Assembly (NCBI RefSeq): GCF_030852425.1
Contig: NZ_NSDM01000002.1
Span: 554,634 to 618,633, forward strand
DNA from: Saccharothrix longispora
GTDB taxonomy: Bacteria; Actinomycetota; Actinomycetes; Mycobacteriales; Pseudonocardiaceae
Direction: 5' to 3'
DNA length: 64,000 nucleotides
Every line of letters begins with the position of its first letter. Position 1 is the stretch's first letter. The notes beneath the pieces were generated by a model. The model was not told where the DNA came from. It saw only the letters and a program-made list of their open reading frames with translations, and searched no databases. Position numbers and translations under genes: made by a program. This document shows, in pieces, positions 32,115 to 40,669 of this stretch.

Positions 32115-32978
32115 ATGGCAGTGCCGACAACCGAGCGCCCTGTTCGCAGGCCCGCGCTCTCGCCGTCCCGTGCGGGCGACTTCAAGCAGTGCCCGCTGCT
32201 CTACCGGTTCCGCGCCGTCGACCGGCTGCCGGAGAAGCCGACCAGGGCGCAGGTGCGGGGCACGGTGGTGCACGCGGTGCTGGAGGACCTGTTCGGGCTG
32301 CCGGCCCGGGAGCGGGTGCCGGAGCGGGCGCGGGAGCTGGTGGGTCCCGCGTGGGAGCGGGTGCGGGCGGAGCGGCCGGAGTTCGCCGAGCTGTTCGAGG
32401 CCGACGACCCGGAGCAGGAGGCGTGGCTGGCCTCGGCCGAGGGGCTGCTGGACGGCTACTTCGGGCTGGAGGACCCGCGCCGGTTCGACCCGGACGCCCG
32501 GGAGCTGCTGGTGGAGTGGGAGCTGCCGTCCGGCGTGCTGCTGCGCGGCTACGTGGACCGGGTGGACGTGGCGCCGACCGGTGAGATCCGGGTGGTCGAC
32601 TACAAGACGGGCGCCGCGCCGCGCGAGGTGGGCGAGGCCAAGGCGCTGTTCCAGATGAAGTTCTACGCGCTGGTGCTGTGGCGGCTGCGGGGCGTGGTGC
32701 CGCGCCAGCTGCGGCTGATGTACCTGGCGGACCGTCAGGCGCTGGCCTACCAGCCGGACGAGGCGGAGCTGAGCCGGTTCGAGCGCACCCTGGAGGCGAT
32801 CTGGGACGCCATCCTGCGCGCGGCGCGGACGGGCGACTTCCGGCCGAACCCGGGCAAGCTGTGCGCCTACTGCGACCACAAGGCGCTGTGCCCCGCGTTC
32901 GACGGCACCCCGCCGCCCTACCCGGGGTGGCCGGAGCCGGACGCGGGCGTGGAGACGGCGCTGGACCGGGCGGACTAG
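32115..32978 (+). CDS. RecB-family (PD-(D/E)XK) exonuclease
   Basis: A 287-residue nuclease of the Cas4/AddB-like RecB family. The N-terminal SRAGDFKQCPLLYRFRAVD gives the first Fe-S cysteine. GTVVHAVLEDLF holds the conserved His, LRGYVDRVDV and RVVDYKTG give the D...E/D-x-K nuclease motif, and KLCAYCDHKALCP gives three more cysteines, so a 4Fe-4S cluster is expected. ATG 32115 follows TATCGT by 7 nt, consistent with leaderless initiation. A homologue beside trmI is conserved in mycobacteria. It is not linked to any CRISPR locus here. Confidence 0.92.
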   Translation: MAVPTTERPVRRPALSPSRAGDFKQCPLLYRFRAVDRLPEKPTRAQVRGTVVHAVLEDLFGLPARERVPERARELVGPAWERVRAERPEFAELFEADDPEQEAWLASAEGLLDGYFGLEDPRRFDPDARELLVEWELPSGVLLRGYVDRVDVAPTGEIRVVDYKTGAAPREVGEAKALFQMKFYALVLWRLRGVVPRQLRLMYLADRQALAYQPDEAELSRFERTLEAIWDAILRAARTGDFRPNPGKLCAYCDHKALCPAFDGTPPPYPGWPEPDAGVETALDRAD

Positions 32979-33748
32979 TGGCGTTCTACGAGCGGCTCGA
33001 CGAGCACCGGTTCGCCTCGACCGGGCACACCGCGGGCCCCTGGTCGGACGAGAGCCAGCACCTGGGCCCGCCGTCCGCGCTGCTGGTGCGGGCGCTGGAG
33101 CGCTGTTCGCCGCGCGGGGACGCCGTGCTGTCCCGCGTCGCGTTCGAGGTGCTGGGCCCGGTGCCGGTGGCGGAGCTGGCGGTCGAGGCGGGCGTGGAGC
33201 GGCCGGGCCGGTCGGTGGAGCTGCTGTCGGCGAGCCTCGCGCACGACGGCCGCCCGGTGCTGCGGGCCACCGCGTGGCGGATCGTCACGGGCGACACGAC
33301 GGCGGTCGCGGCGGGCGGGGGAACCCCGTTGCCGCCGGCCGGGGACTGTCGACCGATGGCGATCCCGGACGCGTGGCGGGGCGGCTACCTGCGGGCGATG
33401 GAGTGGCGGTCGGTCGACGGCGGCATCTTCGCGCCGGGCGACGCCACCGTGTGGGCCCGCCCGCGCGTGCCGGTGGTGGCCGGCGAGGAACCGACCGCGC
33501 TCCAGCGCCTGTTCACGGTGGCCGACTCGGCCAGCGGCGTGTCGAGCAGGCTGGACATCGCGAAGTGGTACGCGATCAACACCGACCTGACCGTGCACCT
33601 GCACCGGGAGCCGGTCGGCGAGTGGTTCGCCCTCGACGCGCGCACCGTGATCGGCCCCGCCGGGGTGGGCGTGGCGACGAGCGAGCTGCACGACGAGCGC
33701 GGTCCCGTGGGGCGCGGCGCGCAGTCGCTGTTCGTGCGGGAGCGCTAG
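32978..33748 (+). CDS. Thioesterase superfamily protein (double hotdog, TesB-like)
   Basis: A 256-residue protein of the acyl-CoA thioesterase type: HTAGPWSDESQHLGPPSALL near the N-terminus and ALQRLFTVADSASGVSSRLD in the second hotdog, ending [11 protein letters not shown]. It should hydrolyse an acyl-CoA; the substrate is unknown. The GTG start overlaps the RecB-like stop by one base (TAGTG). Its TAG stop lies in the palindrome CTAG that also supplies the stop of the convergent monooxygenase gene. Confidence 0.85.
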   Translation: MAFYERLDEHRFASTGHTAGPWSDESQHLGPPSALLVRALERCSPRGDAVLSRVAFEVLGPVPVAELAVEAGVERPGRSVELLSASLAHDGRPVLRATAWRIVTGDTTAVAAGGGTPLPPAGDCRPMAIPDAWRGGYLRAMEWRSVDGGIFAPGDATVWARPRVPVVAGEEPTALQRLFTVADSASGVSSRLDIAKWYAINTDLTVHLHREPVGEWFALDARTVIGPAGVGVATSELHDERGPVGRGAQSLFVRER

Positions 33749-34032
33749 AGCTCCCGGAAGTGCTCGACGGCCGGGAACGGGTCGTAGAAGTGGTGCAGCA
33801 GCGCCTTCCACCTCGGGTACAGCGGCCCCTGCCGGAAGCCGACCGTGTGGTCCTCCAGCCGTTCCCACCGCACCAGCAGCAGGTAGCGGGACGGGCGCTC
33901 GACCGACCGCCGGAGGTCGAGCGAGACGAACCCGGGCGAGGCCGCGACGACCTCGCGGGCCTGCGCGAACGCGAGCTCGAAGTCCGCCTCCAGACCGGGG
34001 CGGACGTCGAGCGTCGCCGCTTCCAGGATCAC
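33745..34032 (-). CDS. Antibiotic biosynthesis monooxygenase (ABM)-family protein
   Basis: A 95-residue ferredoxin-like fold protein: [40 protein letters not shown] and [19 protein letters not shown] are ABM blocks. Members act as cofactor-free monooxygenases or as small dimeric oxidative-stress proteins; the substrate is unknown. Its GTG overlaps the hisE stop by 4 bases, so it is translated with hisE, in the place where hisG is expected. Confidence 0.85.
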   Translation of the reverse strand: MILEAATLDVRPGLEADFELAFAQAREVVAASPGFVSLDLRRSVERPSRYLLLVRWERLEDHTVGFRQGPLYPRWKALLHHFYDPFPAVEHFREL

Positions 34033-34292
34033 AGGTGCTTGTACACGTCTTCGAGGGTGAGGCCGCGGCCGAGCATGAGCACCTGCACGCGGTAGAGCAG
34101 CTGCGAGACCTCCTCGGCGAGCCGCTCGTCGGACTCGTGCTCCGCCGCGATCCAGACCTCGCCGGCCTCCTCCAGCACCTTCTTGCCCTGCGCATGCACC
34201 CCGGCCTCCAGAGCCGCGGCGGTGGCGGAGCCCTCAGGGCGGGTGCGTGCGCGTTCGCTCAGCTCGGCGAACAGCTCGTCGAAGGTCTTCAC
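34029..34292 (-). CDS. hisE: Phosphoribosyl-ATP pyrophosphatase
   Basis: HisE hydrolyses phosphoribosyl-ATP to phosphoribosyl-AMP in histidine synthesis. The 87-residue protein shows the MazG-like helical blocks: [38 protein letters not shown], then [17 protein letters not shown] with the metal-binding acidic residues. GTG 34292 is chosen as the family start. In many actinobacteria hisG follows directly; here an ABM-family gene occupies that position and hisG is not in the window. Confidence 0.93.
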   Translation of the reverse strand: MKTFDELFAELSERARTRPEGSATAAALEAGVHAQGKKVLEEAGEVWIAAEHESDERLAEEVSQLLYRVQVLMLGRGLTLEDVYKHL

Positions 34293-34346
34293 GGGGTGTG
34301 ATCCTCGCATCCCCCGCACGCCGGCGGGCCGGTGGGGACCCCTGGT

Positions 34347-34757
34347 TCAGCCGACCGGGAGGCGGGCGCGGGCGCGCAGCCCGACCACCTGCGCCACCAC
34401 CGACGCCACCGCGAACAGGACGCCCGGCCCGGGACGCGGCGCGACCATCGGGACCGCGACCGGGAAGCCCCCGGCGTCCACCGCGCCCGGCGGCGGCCAG
34501 GACGCCTCGTCGTACCCGAACGCCACCAGCGCCGCCGTCGTGAGCACCGCGGTGCCCACGACGAAGCCGGGCACGAACCCGGACCGGGCGGGCAGCAGCG
34601 CGCACGCGTGCAGCAGCACCGCGGCGCCGAGGTAGAGCCACCACAGGGGCAACCGCGACAGCTCGACGTCGACCTGCCCGTACCGCGACCACGGCACGAG
34701 CGCGGCGAGCGCGGTGAGGCAGACGGCGACGACGGTCCACTTCGCGAGCGGGGTCAC
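34347..34757 (-). CDS. Small integral membrane protein
   Basis: A 136-residue protein with four predicted helices, including LAKWTVVAVCLTALAALVPW and LWWLYLGAAVLLHACALLPA. I recognise no family. It is separated from hisE by 54 bp on the same strand, and from the acetyltransferase upstream by 10 bp. Confidence 0.55.
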   Translation of the reverse strand: MTPLAKWTVVAVCLTALAALVPWSRYGQVDVELSRLPLWWLYLGAAVLLHACALLPARSGFVPGFVVGTAVLTTAALVAFGYDEASWPPPGAVDAGGFPVAVPMVAPRPGPGVLFAVASVVAQVVGLRARARLPVG

Positions 34758-34767
34758 CCCGCGAACC

Positions 34768-35205
34768 CTAGATGCCGTAGCGGGGACTGGTGAACGGCCA
34801 CTCCTCCGCGATCCACCTGGGCACGAACGCGTCCAGCGCGCGCTCCAGGTCGGTGCCGACCTTGCCGTCCACCACCCACCACGAGATCAGCGCGTCCTCG
34901 GCCGGGTCGATGTAGACGCACCCCAGCAGCTCGGTCTCGTCGGCGTCGAACAGGGCGTAGTTGAACGACTCGTGGTCGTCCTGCTCCTGCTCGTGCCGGG
35001 CGAGGTCGACGCGGTCCTGCTCGCGGGTCATGGTGGCGGGCGGCCAGCCCCACGCCTCGCCGTAGAGCGACCACAGGCGTTCGCGCGAGCCCATCACCGC
35101 CGGGTAGTCGATGTCCACATCGGACTCGCGGATGGGCCGCAGGTGGTGTTCGCCGTCGAGCGGCACGCGGGTCGGGTGGACGAAGTCAGCGGGGAGCCAG
35201 GCCAT
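34768..35205 (-). CDS. GNAT-family N-acetyltransferase
   Basis: A 145-residue protein with GNAT features: HHLRPIRESDVDIDYPAVMG at the N-terminal strand-helix, YALFDADETELLGCVYIDP in the central sheet and ALISWWVVDG. The start ATG 35205 (MAWLPADFVHPTRVPLDGEH) is preferred because the longer frame runs into the divergent promoter. The substrate is unknown. Confidence 0.75.
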   Translation of the reverse strand: MAWLPADFVHPTRVPLDGEHHLRPIRESDVDIDYPAVMGSRERLWSLYGEAWGWPPATMTREQDRVDLARHEQEQDDHESFNYALFDADETELLGCVYIDPAEDALISWWVVDGKVGTDLERALDAFVPRWIAEEWPFTSPRYGI

Positions 35206-35288
35206 GCGCGGGATTCTGCGCGGGCGCGCGCCGCGACCGCCACCGATAATCCGTTGGCCCTCGGCATGACCGGCCCCACACTGCTGCT

Positions 35289-36476
35289 GTGACGTCACTC
35301 GACAGCGGCCTCGTGCTGCGGACCGCGCGCCCCGGCGACCTCGACCGGATCGGCGCGCTCCTGGCGGACCGGGGCGAACCCGCCGACGCCGTGGACCACC
35401 GACTGGTGGTGGAGGACCCGGACGCGGGGTGGGGGGCGTGCGCGGTCGTCGTGGACGGCGACCGGGTGGTGTCCACCGCGACCCTGCTGGACGAGACGCT
35501 GGTGCTGGCCGGCGTGGAGATCCCGGCGGGCCAGGTCGAACTGGTCGCGACCGACCGCGCCTACGAGGGCCGCGGCCTGGTCCGGGCGCTGATGGGCTGG
35601 GCGCACGAGCGGTCCGCCGCGCGCGGGCAACTGGTGGGCGTCATGATCGGCATCCCGTACTTCTACCGGAAGTTCGGCTACACCTACGCCGTGCCGATCG
35701 CGGCGACGCGTCCCGTGCAGGCCCGCCCGGACGCCGGGGCGCACACGATCCGCGAGGCCACCGCCGACGACATCCCGGTGATGGCCCGCCTCCAGGAGGC
35801 CGAGCAGGCGCGCGCCGACCTCGTGATGCCGCACTCGCCCGCCCTGTGGCGCTGGCTCGTCGAACGCGACGGCAGCACCCAGTGGGTGGTGGAACGCGAC
35901 GGCGTGCCGGTCGCGACGGGCCGCACCACCCCGCCCGACGAGGGCCTGCGGCTGGCCGAGGTCGCCGCCGTCGACGAGGCGGCCGGGCGCGCGCTGCTCG
36001 CGCTGACCGCCGCGCGGGAGGCCACCGAGCGGCCCGGCACGGTCGCGGGCGACGCCCTGGAGCCGTTCCTGGGTCCCGCCGGCGAGGAGGCCGAGTCCTA
36101 CTACGTGCGGGTCGCCGACCCGGTCGCGCTGCTGGAGCACCTGCGGCCGGTGTTCGGGGCGCGGCTCGCGGCGTCGGAGGCGTTCGCCGGCCGGGAGGGC
36201 GAGGCCGTGGTGTCGTTCTACGAGTCGCACGTGCGGCTGCCGTTCAAGGCCGGCGAGGTCGGCCCTGTCGTGCCGGGCGGCACGATGCAGGGGCCGGGCG
36301 CGGAGGGCGGCGCGGGCGTGGCGCCGGACATGCTGGCGTCGCTGCTGTTCGGCCCGCACGGCATCGCGGGCCTCGCCGCGCGCCAGCCCGACGTCTACCC
36401 GGGGCCGAACGCAGACCTCATGCGCACCCTGTTCCCGCCGGTGCGCGCCGACGTCCTGACGTTCTACCTGCCCTGA
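35289..36476 (+). CDS. Eis-like GNAT N-acetyltransferase
   Basis: A 395-residue tripartite acetyltransferase of the Eis type. The N-terminal GNAT part has QVELVATDRAYEGRGLVRAL (acetyl-CoA loop) and GIPYFYRKFGYTYAVPIAAT. A second GNAT-like part follows, and the C-terminal region reads LLFGPHGIAGLAARQPDVYP, resembling the SCP2-like end of Eis. Mycobacterial Eis acetylates aminoglycosides and host proteins. The role here is unknown, and an aminoglycoside-kinase-like gene is 16 kb away. Confidence 0.8.
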   Translation: MTSLDSGLVLRTARPGDLDRIGALLADRGEPADAVDHRLVVEDPDAGWGACAVVVDGDRVVSTATLLDETLVLAGVEIPAGQVELVATDRAYEGRGLVRALMGWAHERSAARGQLVGVMIGIPYFYRKFGYTYAVPIAATRPVQARPDAGAHTIREATADDIPVMARLQEAEQARADLVMPHSPALWRWLVERDGSTQWVVERDGVPVATGRTTPPDEGLRLAEVAAVDEAAGRALLALTAAREATERPGTVAGDALEPFLGPAGEEAESYYVRVADPVALLEHLRPVFGARLAASEAFAGREGEAVVSFYESHVRLPFKAGEVGPVVPGGTMQGPGAEGGAGVAPDMLASLLFGPHGIAGLAARQPDVYPGPNADLMRTLFPPVRADVLTFYLP

Positions 36477-36479
36477 GCG

Positions 36480-37082
36480 CTACCGGCCGTAGCCCGCGAA
36501 CTCGACGCCCAGCGCCACGCCGGCCAGCACGAGCAGCACGCCCGCGCAGGTCAGCGCACGCCGGTAGCCGGTGTCGCCGAGCCTGCGCCGACCGCGCGCG
36601 ACCAGCAGCGCGATCACGACCTTGCCGCCCACCAGGGTCAGGTAGAAGCCGACCAGCAGGGCCACCGCCGCCCCGGACGACGCCCGCCACGTGGTGACGG
36701 TCAGCGGGCCCAGCGCGGTCGCCCACGCCACCCACGGGTGCGGGCTCAGCACGTTGACCAGCACCGCGCGCCGGAACGCCAGGGGTTCGCCGCTCGCGCC
36801 GAGGGTCGCCGACCGGGCCTCGCGCACGGTCTGCACGCCGCTCCAGACCACGAAGACCGCGCCGACGACGCCGAGCACGCCCAGGGCGCTCGGCGGCAGC
36901 CGGTCCAGGAGCAGCAGGGTCGTGGCGACCACGACGGCGTCGGACAGCAGCGGTGCGCACGCCGCCGCCGCGCCCGCGCGCCAGCCCGAGCGCAGCGCCG
37001 ACGTCACGACCAGCACCAGCAGCGGCCCGGGGCTGATGCTCGCCGCCAGGCCGAGGGTGAGGCCCAGCCCCAGGGAATCCAC
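36480..37082 (-). CDS. LysE-family amino-acid exporter
   Basis: A 200-residue protein with about five to six helices. The N-terminal block GLAASISPGPLLVLVVTSAL is the LysE/RhtB signature, followed by NVLSPHPWVAWATALGPLTV, the second conserved asparagine-containing block. It probably exports an amino acid or related metabolite; the substrate cannot be told from sequence. It is convergent with the Eis-like gene (3 bp gap). Confidence 0.87.
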   Translation of the reverse strand: MDSLGLGLTLGLAASISPGPLLVLVVTSALRSGWRAGAAAACAPLLSDAVVVATTLLLLDRLPPSALGVLGVVGAVFVVWSGVQTVREARSATLGASGEPLAFRRAVLVNVLSPHPWVAWATALGPLTVTTWRASSGAAVALLVGFYLTLVGGKVVIALLVARGRRRLGDTGYRRALTCAGVLLVLAGVALGVEFAGYGR

Positions 37083-37101
37083 GCCGGGCAGACTAGGTCA
37101 C

Positions 37102-37794
37102 GTGCCCGAGCCCACCCGAGTCCTGGCCACCCTGAGGCAGGTCCGCGACCTGAGCCCTTTCTTCGCCCTCGACGTCGGCGAACCCGACGGGAGCCGGCCT
37201 GACGAGGGCCGGTCCGAGGAGAGTTGGCACGACGGGGACGCGCTGCTGTCCGGCCCCGCGCTGCCCGACGCGATCGACCGCATCACGGCCCGCTACCGCA
37301 CCACCGAGCCGCGGGTGGCGGCGTCGTTGTTCTTCCTCGGCTACACCGCGCGACTGCTCAGCCCGGTGGTCGCGGCGCGGGCCGTCGACGGCGCCGTGCC
37401 CGACGTGCGGCCGGGCAACCTGTGGTGGCGCTACGGGCCCGACGGCCTCCGCGTGCGGCTGAGGGAACCGCGGGTCGGGACCGGCATCGCCGAGTCCCTC
37501 GCCCCCGTGGTCGACGCGGTCCGGGCGGTCGCGCCCGTCGCGCCGGGGCTGTTGTGGGGCAACGCCGCGTCGTCGGTGGCGGGCGCCCTGCGGATCGTCG
37601 CCCGCGCGGGCACGGCGAGCGCCGAGGGCTGCGTGGCGCTGGGGCGCGAGCTGTTCGCCGAACCGCCGCTGCGGGGCACGGGCGAGTTCGTCCCGTTCCC
37701 CGGCGAGGTCGTGTTCCGGCGGCGCAGCTGCTGCCTGTACTACCGCCTGGACGGCGGCGGGACGTGCGGGGACTGCCCGCTGCCCGCGCGGTGA
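37102..37794 (+). CDS. FhuF-like (2Fe-2S) ferric-siderophore reductase
   Basis: A 230-residue protein with the FhuF C-terminal iron-sulfur motif RRSCCLYYRLDGGGTCGDCP (C-C-x10-C-x2-C). The central part AASLFFLGYTARLLSPVVAA with LWWRYGPDGLRVRL is typical of actinobacterial FhuF-like proteins. It probably reduces ferric siderophores in the cytosol to release iron. No siderophore transporter is adjacent. Confidence 0.85.
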   Translation: MPEPTRVLATLRQVRDLSPFFALDVGEPDGSRPDEGRSEESWHDGDALLSGPALPDAIDRITARYRTTEPRVAASLFFLGYTARLLSPVVAARAVDGAVPDVRPGNLWWRYGPDGLRVRLREPRVGTGIAESLAPVVDAVRAVAPVAPGLLWGNAASSVAGALRIVARAGTASAEGCVALGRELFAEPPLRGTGEFVPFPGEVVFRRRSCCLYYRLDGGGTCGDCPLPAR

Positions 37795-37804
37795 CCGGCC
37801 GGGG

Positions 37805-38464
37805 TCAGTCGAGCAGGGCGGCGAGCGTGGTCAGGTCCACGCCGGTCAGCGACTCGCGGAACACGCGGCGCTCGCCGGTGTCCACCGGCACCTCGCACGG
37901 CACCACCAGGACCGTGCAGCCCGCCGCGACGGCGGCGGCCACGCCGGTCGGCGAGTCCTCGACGGCCACGCAGCGGGCCGGGTCGACGCCCAGCAGGCGG
38001 GCGGCCTCCAGGTAGGGCTCGGGCAGCGGCTTGTTGCGCCCGCCCACCTCGTCGCCGCACACCACCACGTCGAACAGGTCGCGCCCCAGCGTGTCCAGGG
38101 CGACCTCGGTCAGCGTGCGCTCGGTCGAGGTCACCAGCGCCATCGGCACCCCGGACGCGCGCACCGCGCGCAGCGCGTCCCGCGCCCCCGGTCGCCACGG
38201 CAGACCGGCTCGGAACACCTCCTCGGTGCGGCGCGAGATCCAGGCCGCGCCGTCGGCGACGTCCTCGGGCGTGGGCACCAGCCCGGCCTCGCCGAACAGC
38301 AGCGCCATGGTCCGGGGCACGCTCGACCCGACCAGCGAGCGGCGGGTCTCGGCGGACAGCGCGCCGCCCAACTTCTCCACGAACTCGGCGAGCGGGATGT
38401 CCCACAGCTTCTCCGAGTCCAGCAGCGTGCCGTCCATGTCCCACAGCACAGCCTCGACCGTCAT
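37805..38464 (-). CDS. HAD-family phosphatase
   Basis: A 219-residue HAD hydrolase of the beta-phosphoglucomutase/phosphatase type. Motif I is LWDMDGTLLDSE (nucleophile Asp), motif II ALVTSTERTLTEV, motif III lysine in RNKPLPEPYLEAA, and motif IV CVAVEDSPTGVAAAVAAGC. ATG 38464 is the natural start. The physiological substrate is unknown. It is divergent from the PAC2 gene; the 211-bp gap holds only the PAC2 promoter. Confidence 0.92.
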   Translation of the reverse strand: MTVEAVLWDMDGTLLDSEKLWDIPLAEFVEKLGGALSAETRRSLVGSSVPRTMALLFGEAGLVPTPEDVADGAAWISRRTEEVFRAGLPWRPGARDALRAVRASGVPMALVTSTERTLTEVALDTLGRDLFDVVVCGDEVGGRNKPLPEPYLEAARLLGVDPARCVAVEDSPTGVAAAVAAGCTVLVVPCEVPVDTGERRVFRESLTGVDLTTLAALLD

Positions 38465-38675
38465 CTCCGCCCTTCCGAAGCGGTCACGGCGCGGATTCGG
38501 CACCCCGAACGCCGCGACCTGCGATTTCGCCCGGCCCCGGAGGCGTGGTCGGCAGCCCCCCGCCCGGCGCGGGCACGTCGTCGGCGGGTGTGCCCGGCGA
38601 CACCGGCGGGACACGACCCGACATGCGCCCAAGCCTACGGCGTCGGGTCCGCGCCGGGGGTCGTAGTCTGACGCC

Positions 38676-39572
38676 GTGACCGATCCGGACCAGGCCGCCC
38701 AGACCCACTCCAACCCCGGCAAACCGCTCACCAACCCGATCTTGGTGGCGGCGTTCGAGGGGTGGAACGACGCCGGTGACGCCGCCAGCACCGCGATCGA
38801 GCACCTGCAACTCACGTGGGACGCGACGCCGCTGGCGGAGATCGACCCGGACGACTACTACGACTTCCAGGTGACGCGTCCCACGGTCCGGATGGTGGAC
38901 GGCGTCACCCGAAGGGTGGAATTCCCGACCACACGGCTGTCCGTGTGCCGCCCTCCCGGCTCGGCCACCGACGTCGTCCTGGTGCACGGCATCGAGCCGA
39001 ACATGCGGTGGCGCAAGTTCGCCGCCGAACTGCTCGGCCACATCGAGGACCTGGGCGTGACCACGGTGGTCACCCTGGGCGCGTTGCTGATGGACACCCC
39101 GCACACCCGTCCGGTACCGGTCACCGGCACGGCCTACGACGCGGCGGCGGCCACCAAGTACGGGCTGGAGCGGTCCCGCTACGAGGGGCCCACCGGCATC
39201 GTCGGCGTGTTCCAGGACCTGTGCGTGCAGGCCGGCGTCCCCGCCATCTCGTTCTGGGCCGCCGTGCCGCACTACGTGTCGCAGCCGCCGTCGCCCAAGG
39301 CCACGCTCGCGCTGCTGCACCGCGTCGAGGAGGTGCTCGACGTCGAGGTGCCGCTCGGCGCGCTGCCGGAGCAGGCCGAGGAGTGGGAGCGCACGGTCAG
39401 CGAGATGGCCGACGAGGACGAGGACGTGCGCAACTACGTGCGGGCGCTGGAGGAGCGCGGCGACGCGGAGATCCAGATGACCGAGGCCAGCGGTGACGAC
39501 ATCGCCGCCGAGTTCGAGCGCTACCTGCGCCGGCGGGGTCGCGGGCCGGGTCGCGGGCCGACCGGGATGTGA
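38676..39572 (+). CDS. PAC2-family protein
   Basis: A 298-residue protein of the PAC2 (proteasome assembly chaperone 2-like) family: NPILVAAFEGWNDAGDAAST, SVCRPPGSATDVVLVHGIEP and TLGALLMDTPHTRPVPVTG. The equivalent gene is conserved near the proteasome cluster in M. tuberculosis (Rv2125). A role in bacterial proteasome assembly is not established. The GTG start follows a -10-like TAGTCT (38664-38669) by exactly 6 nt, so it is probably leaderless. Its stop overlaps the start of a decayed MFS gene (GTGA). Confidence 0.88.
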   Translation: MTDPDQAAQTHSNPGKPLTNPILVAAFEGWNDAGDAASTAIEHLQLTWDATPLAEIDPDDYYDFQVTRPTVRMVDGVTRRVEFPTTRLSVCRPPGSATDVVLVHGIEPNMRWRKFAAELLGHIEDLGVTTVVTLGALLMDTPHTRPVPVTGTAYDAAAATKYGLERSRYEGPTGIVGVFQDLCVQAGVPAISFWAAVPHYVSQPPSPKATLALLHRVEEVLDVEVPLGALPEQAEEWERTVSEMADEDEDVRNYVRALEERGDAEIQMTEASGDDIAAEFERYLRRRGRGPGRGPTGM

Positions 39573-40143
39573 GCCGGCCCCGGCTCGCGGCGCTGTAAGC
39601 GGGCGGGTTCCTCGGTCCGTTCGGCGGTGCGATGACCTCGTCCGTGCTGCCCGAGGTCGGTGCCGACTTCGGCGTGTCGGCAGGGGCCGCGGCGTCCACG
39701 CTGACCGGCTACATGCTGCCGTTCTCGCTGCTCATGCTGGTCTCCGGCACGCTGGGCGGCCGCTGGGGCGCGGTGCGCGCGGTGCGACTGGCCTACGTCG
39801 CGTACGCGGTGGCGTCGGTGCTGTGCGCGGTGTCGTGGTCACTGCCGGCGCTGCTGGCCGCGGTCGCGCCCCGCGAGCGGCTGGGGCGGTCGCCGGGGCT
39901 GTTCGCGTCGATGCAGGCCGCCGGGCAGGCGTTCGCGCCGCTGCTGGGCGGGGTGGCGGCCGAGGTGTCGTGGCGGTGGGCGTTCGCCGGCGCGACGGCG
40001 GTGGCGGCCGCGCTGGCCCTGATCGGGCTGCCCGCCGCGGCGCGGACCGGCCGCCGCTGCGCAGCGCGTGGCGCCCGAGGACGCTGCGGTTGGCCGCCGC
40101 CGGCTTCGTGGCGTGGGGCTGCCCGGGCGGGGTCTCGTTCTGG
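39569..40143 (+). pseudogene. Major facilitator superfamily transporter, decayed
   Basis: The frame begins at GTG 39569, overlapping the PAC2 stop, reads VSRPRLAAL and hits an in-frame TAA at 39596-39598. It then continues AGGFLGPFGGAMTSSVLPEV, SGTLGGRWGAVRAVRLAYVA and SPGLFASMQAAGQAFAPLLG, the usual N-terminal half of a drug:H+ antiporter-type MFS protein. About 30 residues (the motif around helix 4) are missing between SLPALLA and APRERLG. A 1-nt shift near 40050 moves the frame to RTLRLAAAGFVAWGCPGG. The gene ends at the 40131-40143 junction, lacking helices 7-12. There are four independent lesions. Confidence 0.8.
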
Positions 40144-40669
40144 TCGGGCAGCTGCACGGAGACCTGGAGGTTCTGGACCTCGCCCGCAGTCATCGCGGCG
40201 GGCAGCAGGGACGTGGCGGCGGTCAGGCCGCTCAGCGGGGTGGCGGCCATCAGCACGGACTTGGTGCCGCCGCACGCGCCGGTGTCGGGCGTCCACGTCC
40301 GCCGACGCACGTGGTGATCGTGACCCGCAGGGCCTTGCCGGTGGCGCCGTCGGTGATCAGCGTCGACGAGCCGGTGGCGGCGACCTGCACGGTGAGCCCC
40401 TGGGCGTCGAGGCTGCCGCCGTTGGTCAGCGTCACGTAGCGGTTGACCACGTCGCCGGGGGCCATGTCGGTGATGCCCTGGCCGGAGCCGGCGCCGTTGT
40501 TGCCCAGGGTCAGCTTGAGCGTGCCGCTGGTGACCTGCTCGGGGGTGACGTTCGCGGCGGTCGCGGTCAGGGTGGCCCAGACGCCGACCCCCATGGCGAC
40601 GAGGACGGACCCGCCGATGGCGGCGAGGGCGACCGGGCTCCAGACGGGACGACGGCGGTTCTCCTGCAT
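40131..40669 (-). pseudogene. TasA/camelysin-like secreted protein, decayed
   Basis: ATG 40669 is preceded by GAGGAG. The N-terminal helix (PVALAAIGGSVLVAMGVGVW) is followed by VTSGTLKLTLGNNGAGSGQG and MAPGDVVNRYVTLTNGG, typical of the SipW-dependent TasA/CalY family of actinobacteria. After LRVTITTCVGG a 1-nt loss at about 40306 shifts the frame to TWTPDTGACGGTKSVLMAAT. It continues LQVSVQLPDQNET and stops matching at the 40131-40143 junction, where the MFS remnant begins on the other strand. About 35 C-terminal residues are missing. No SipW-type signal peptidase is nearby. Confidence 0.75.

Noticed and set aside
32115..32978. Possible Cas4 and hidden CRISPR system
   Set aside because: The RecB-like nuclease has the Fe-S and nuclease motifs, but no repeats, cas1/cas2 or other cas genes are present, and its position next to trmI is the housekeeping arrangement.
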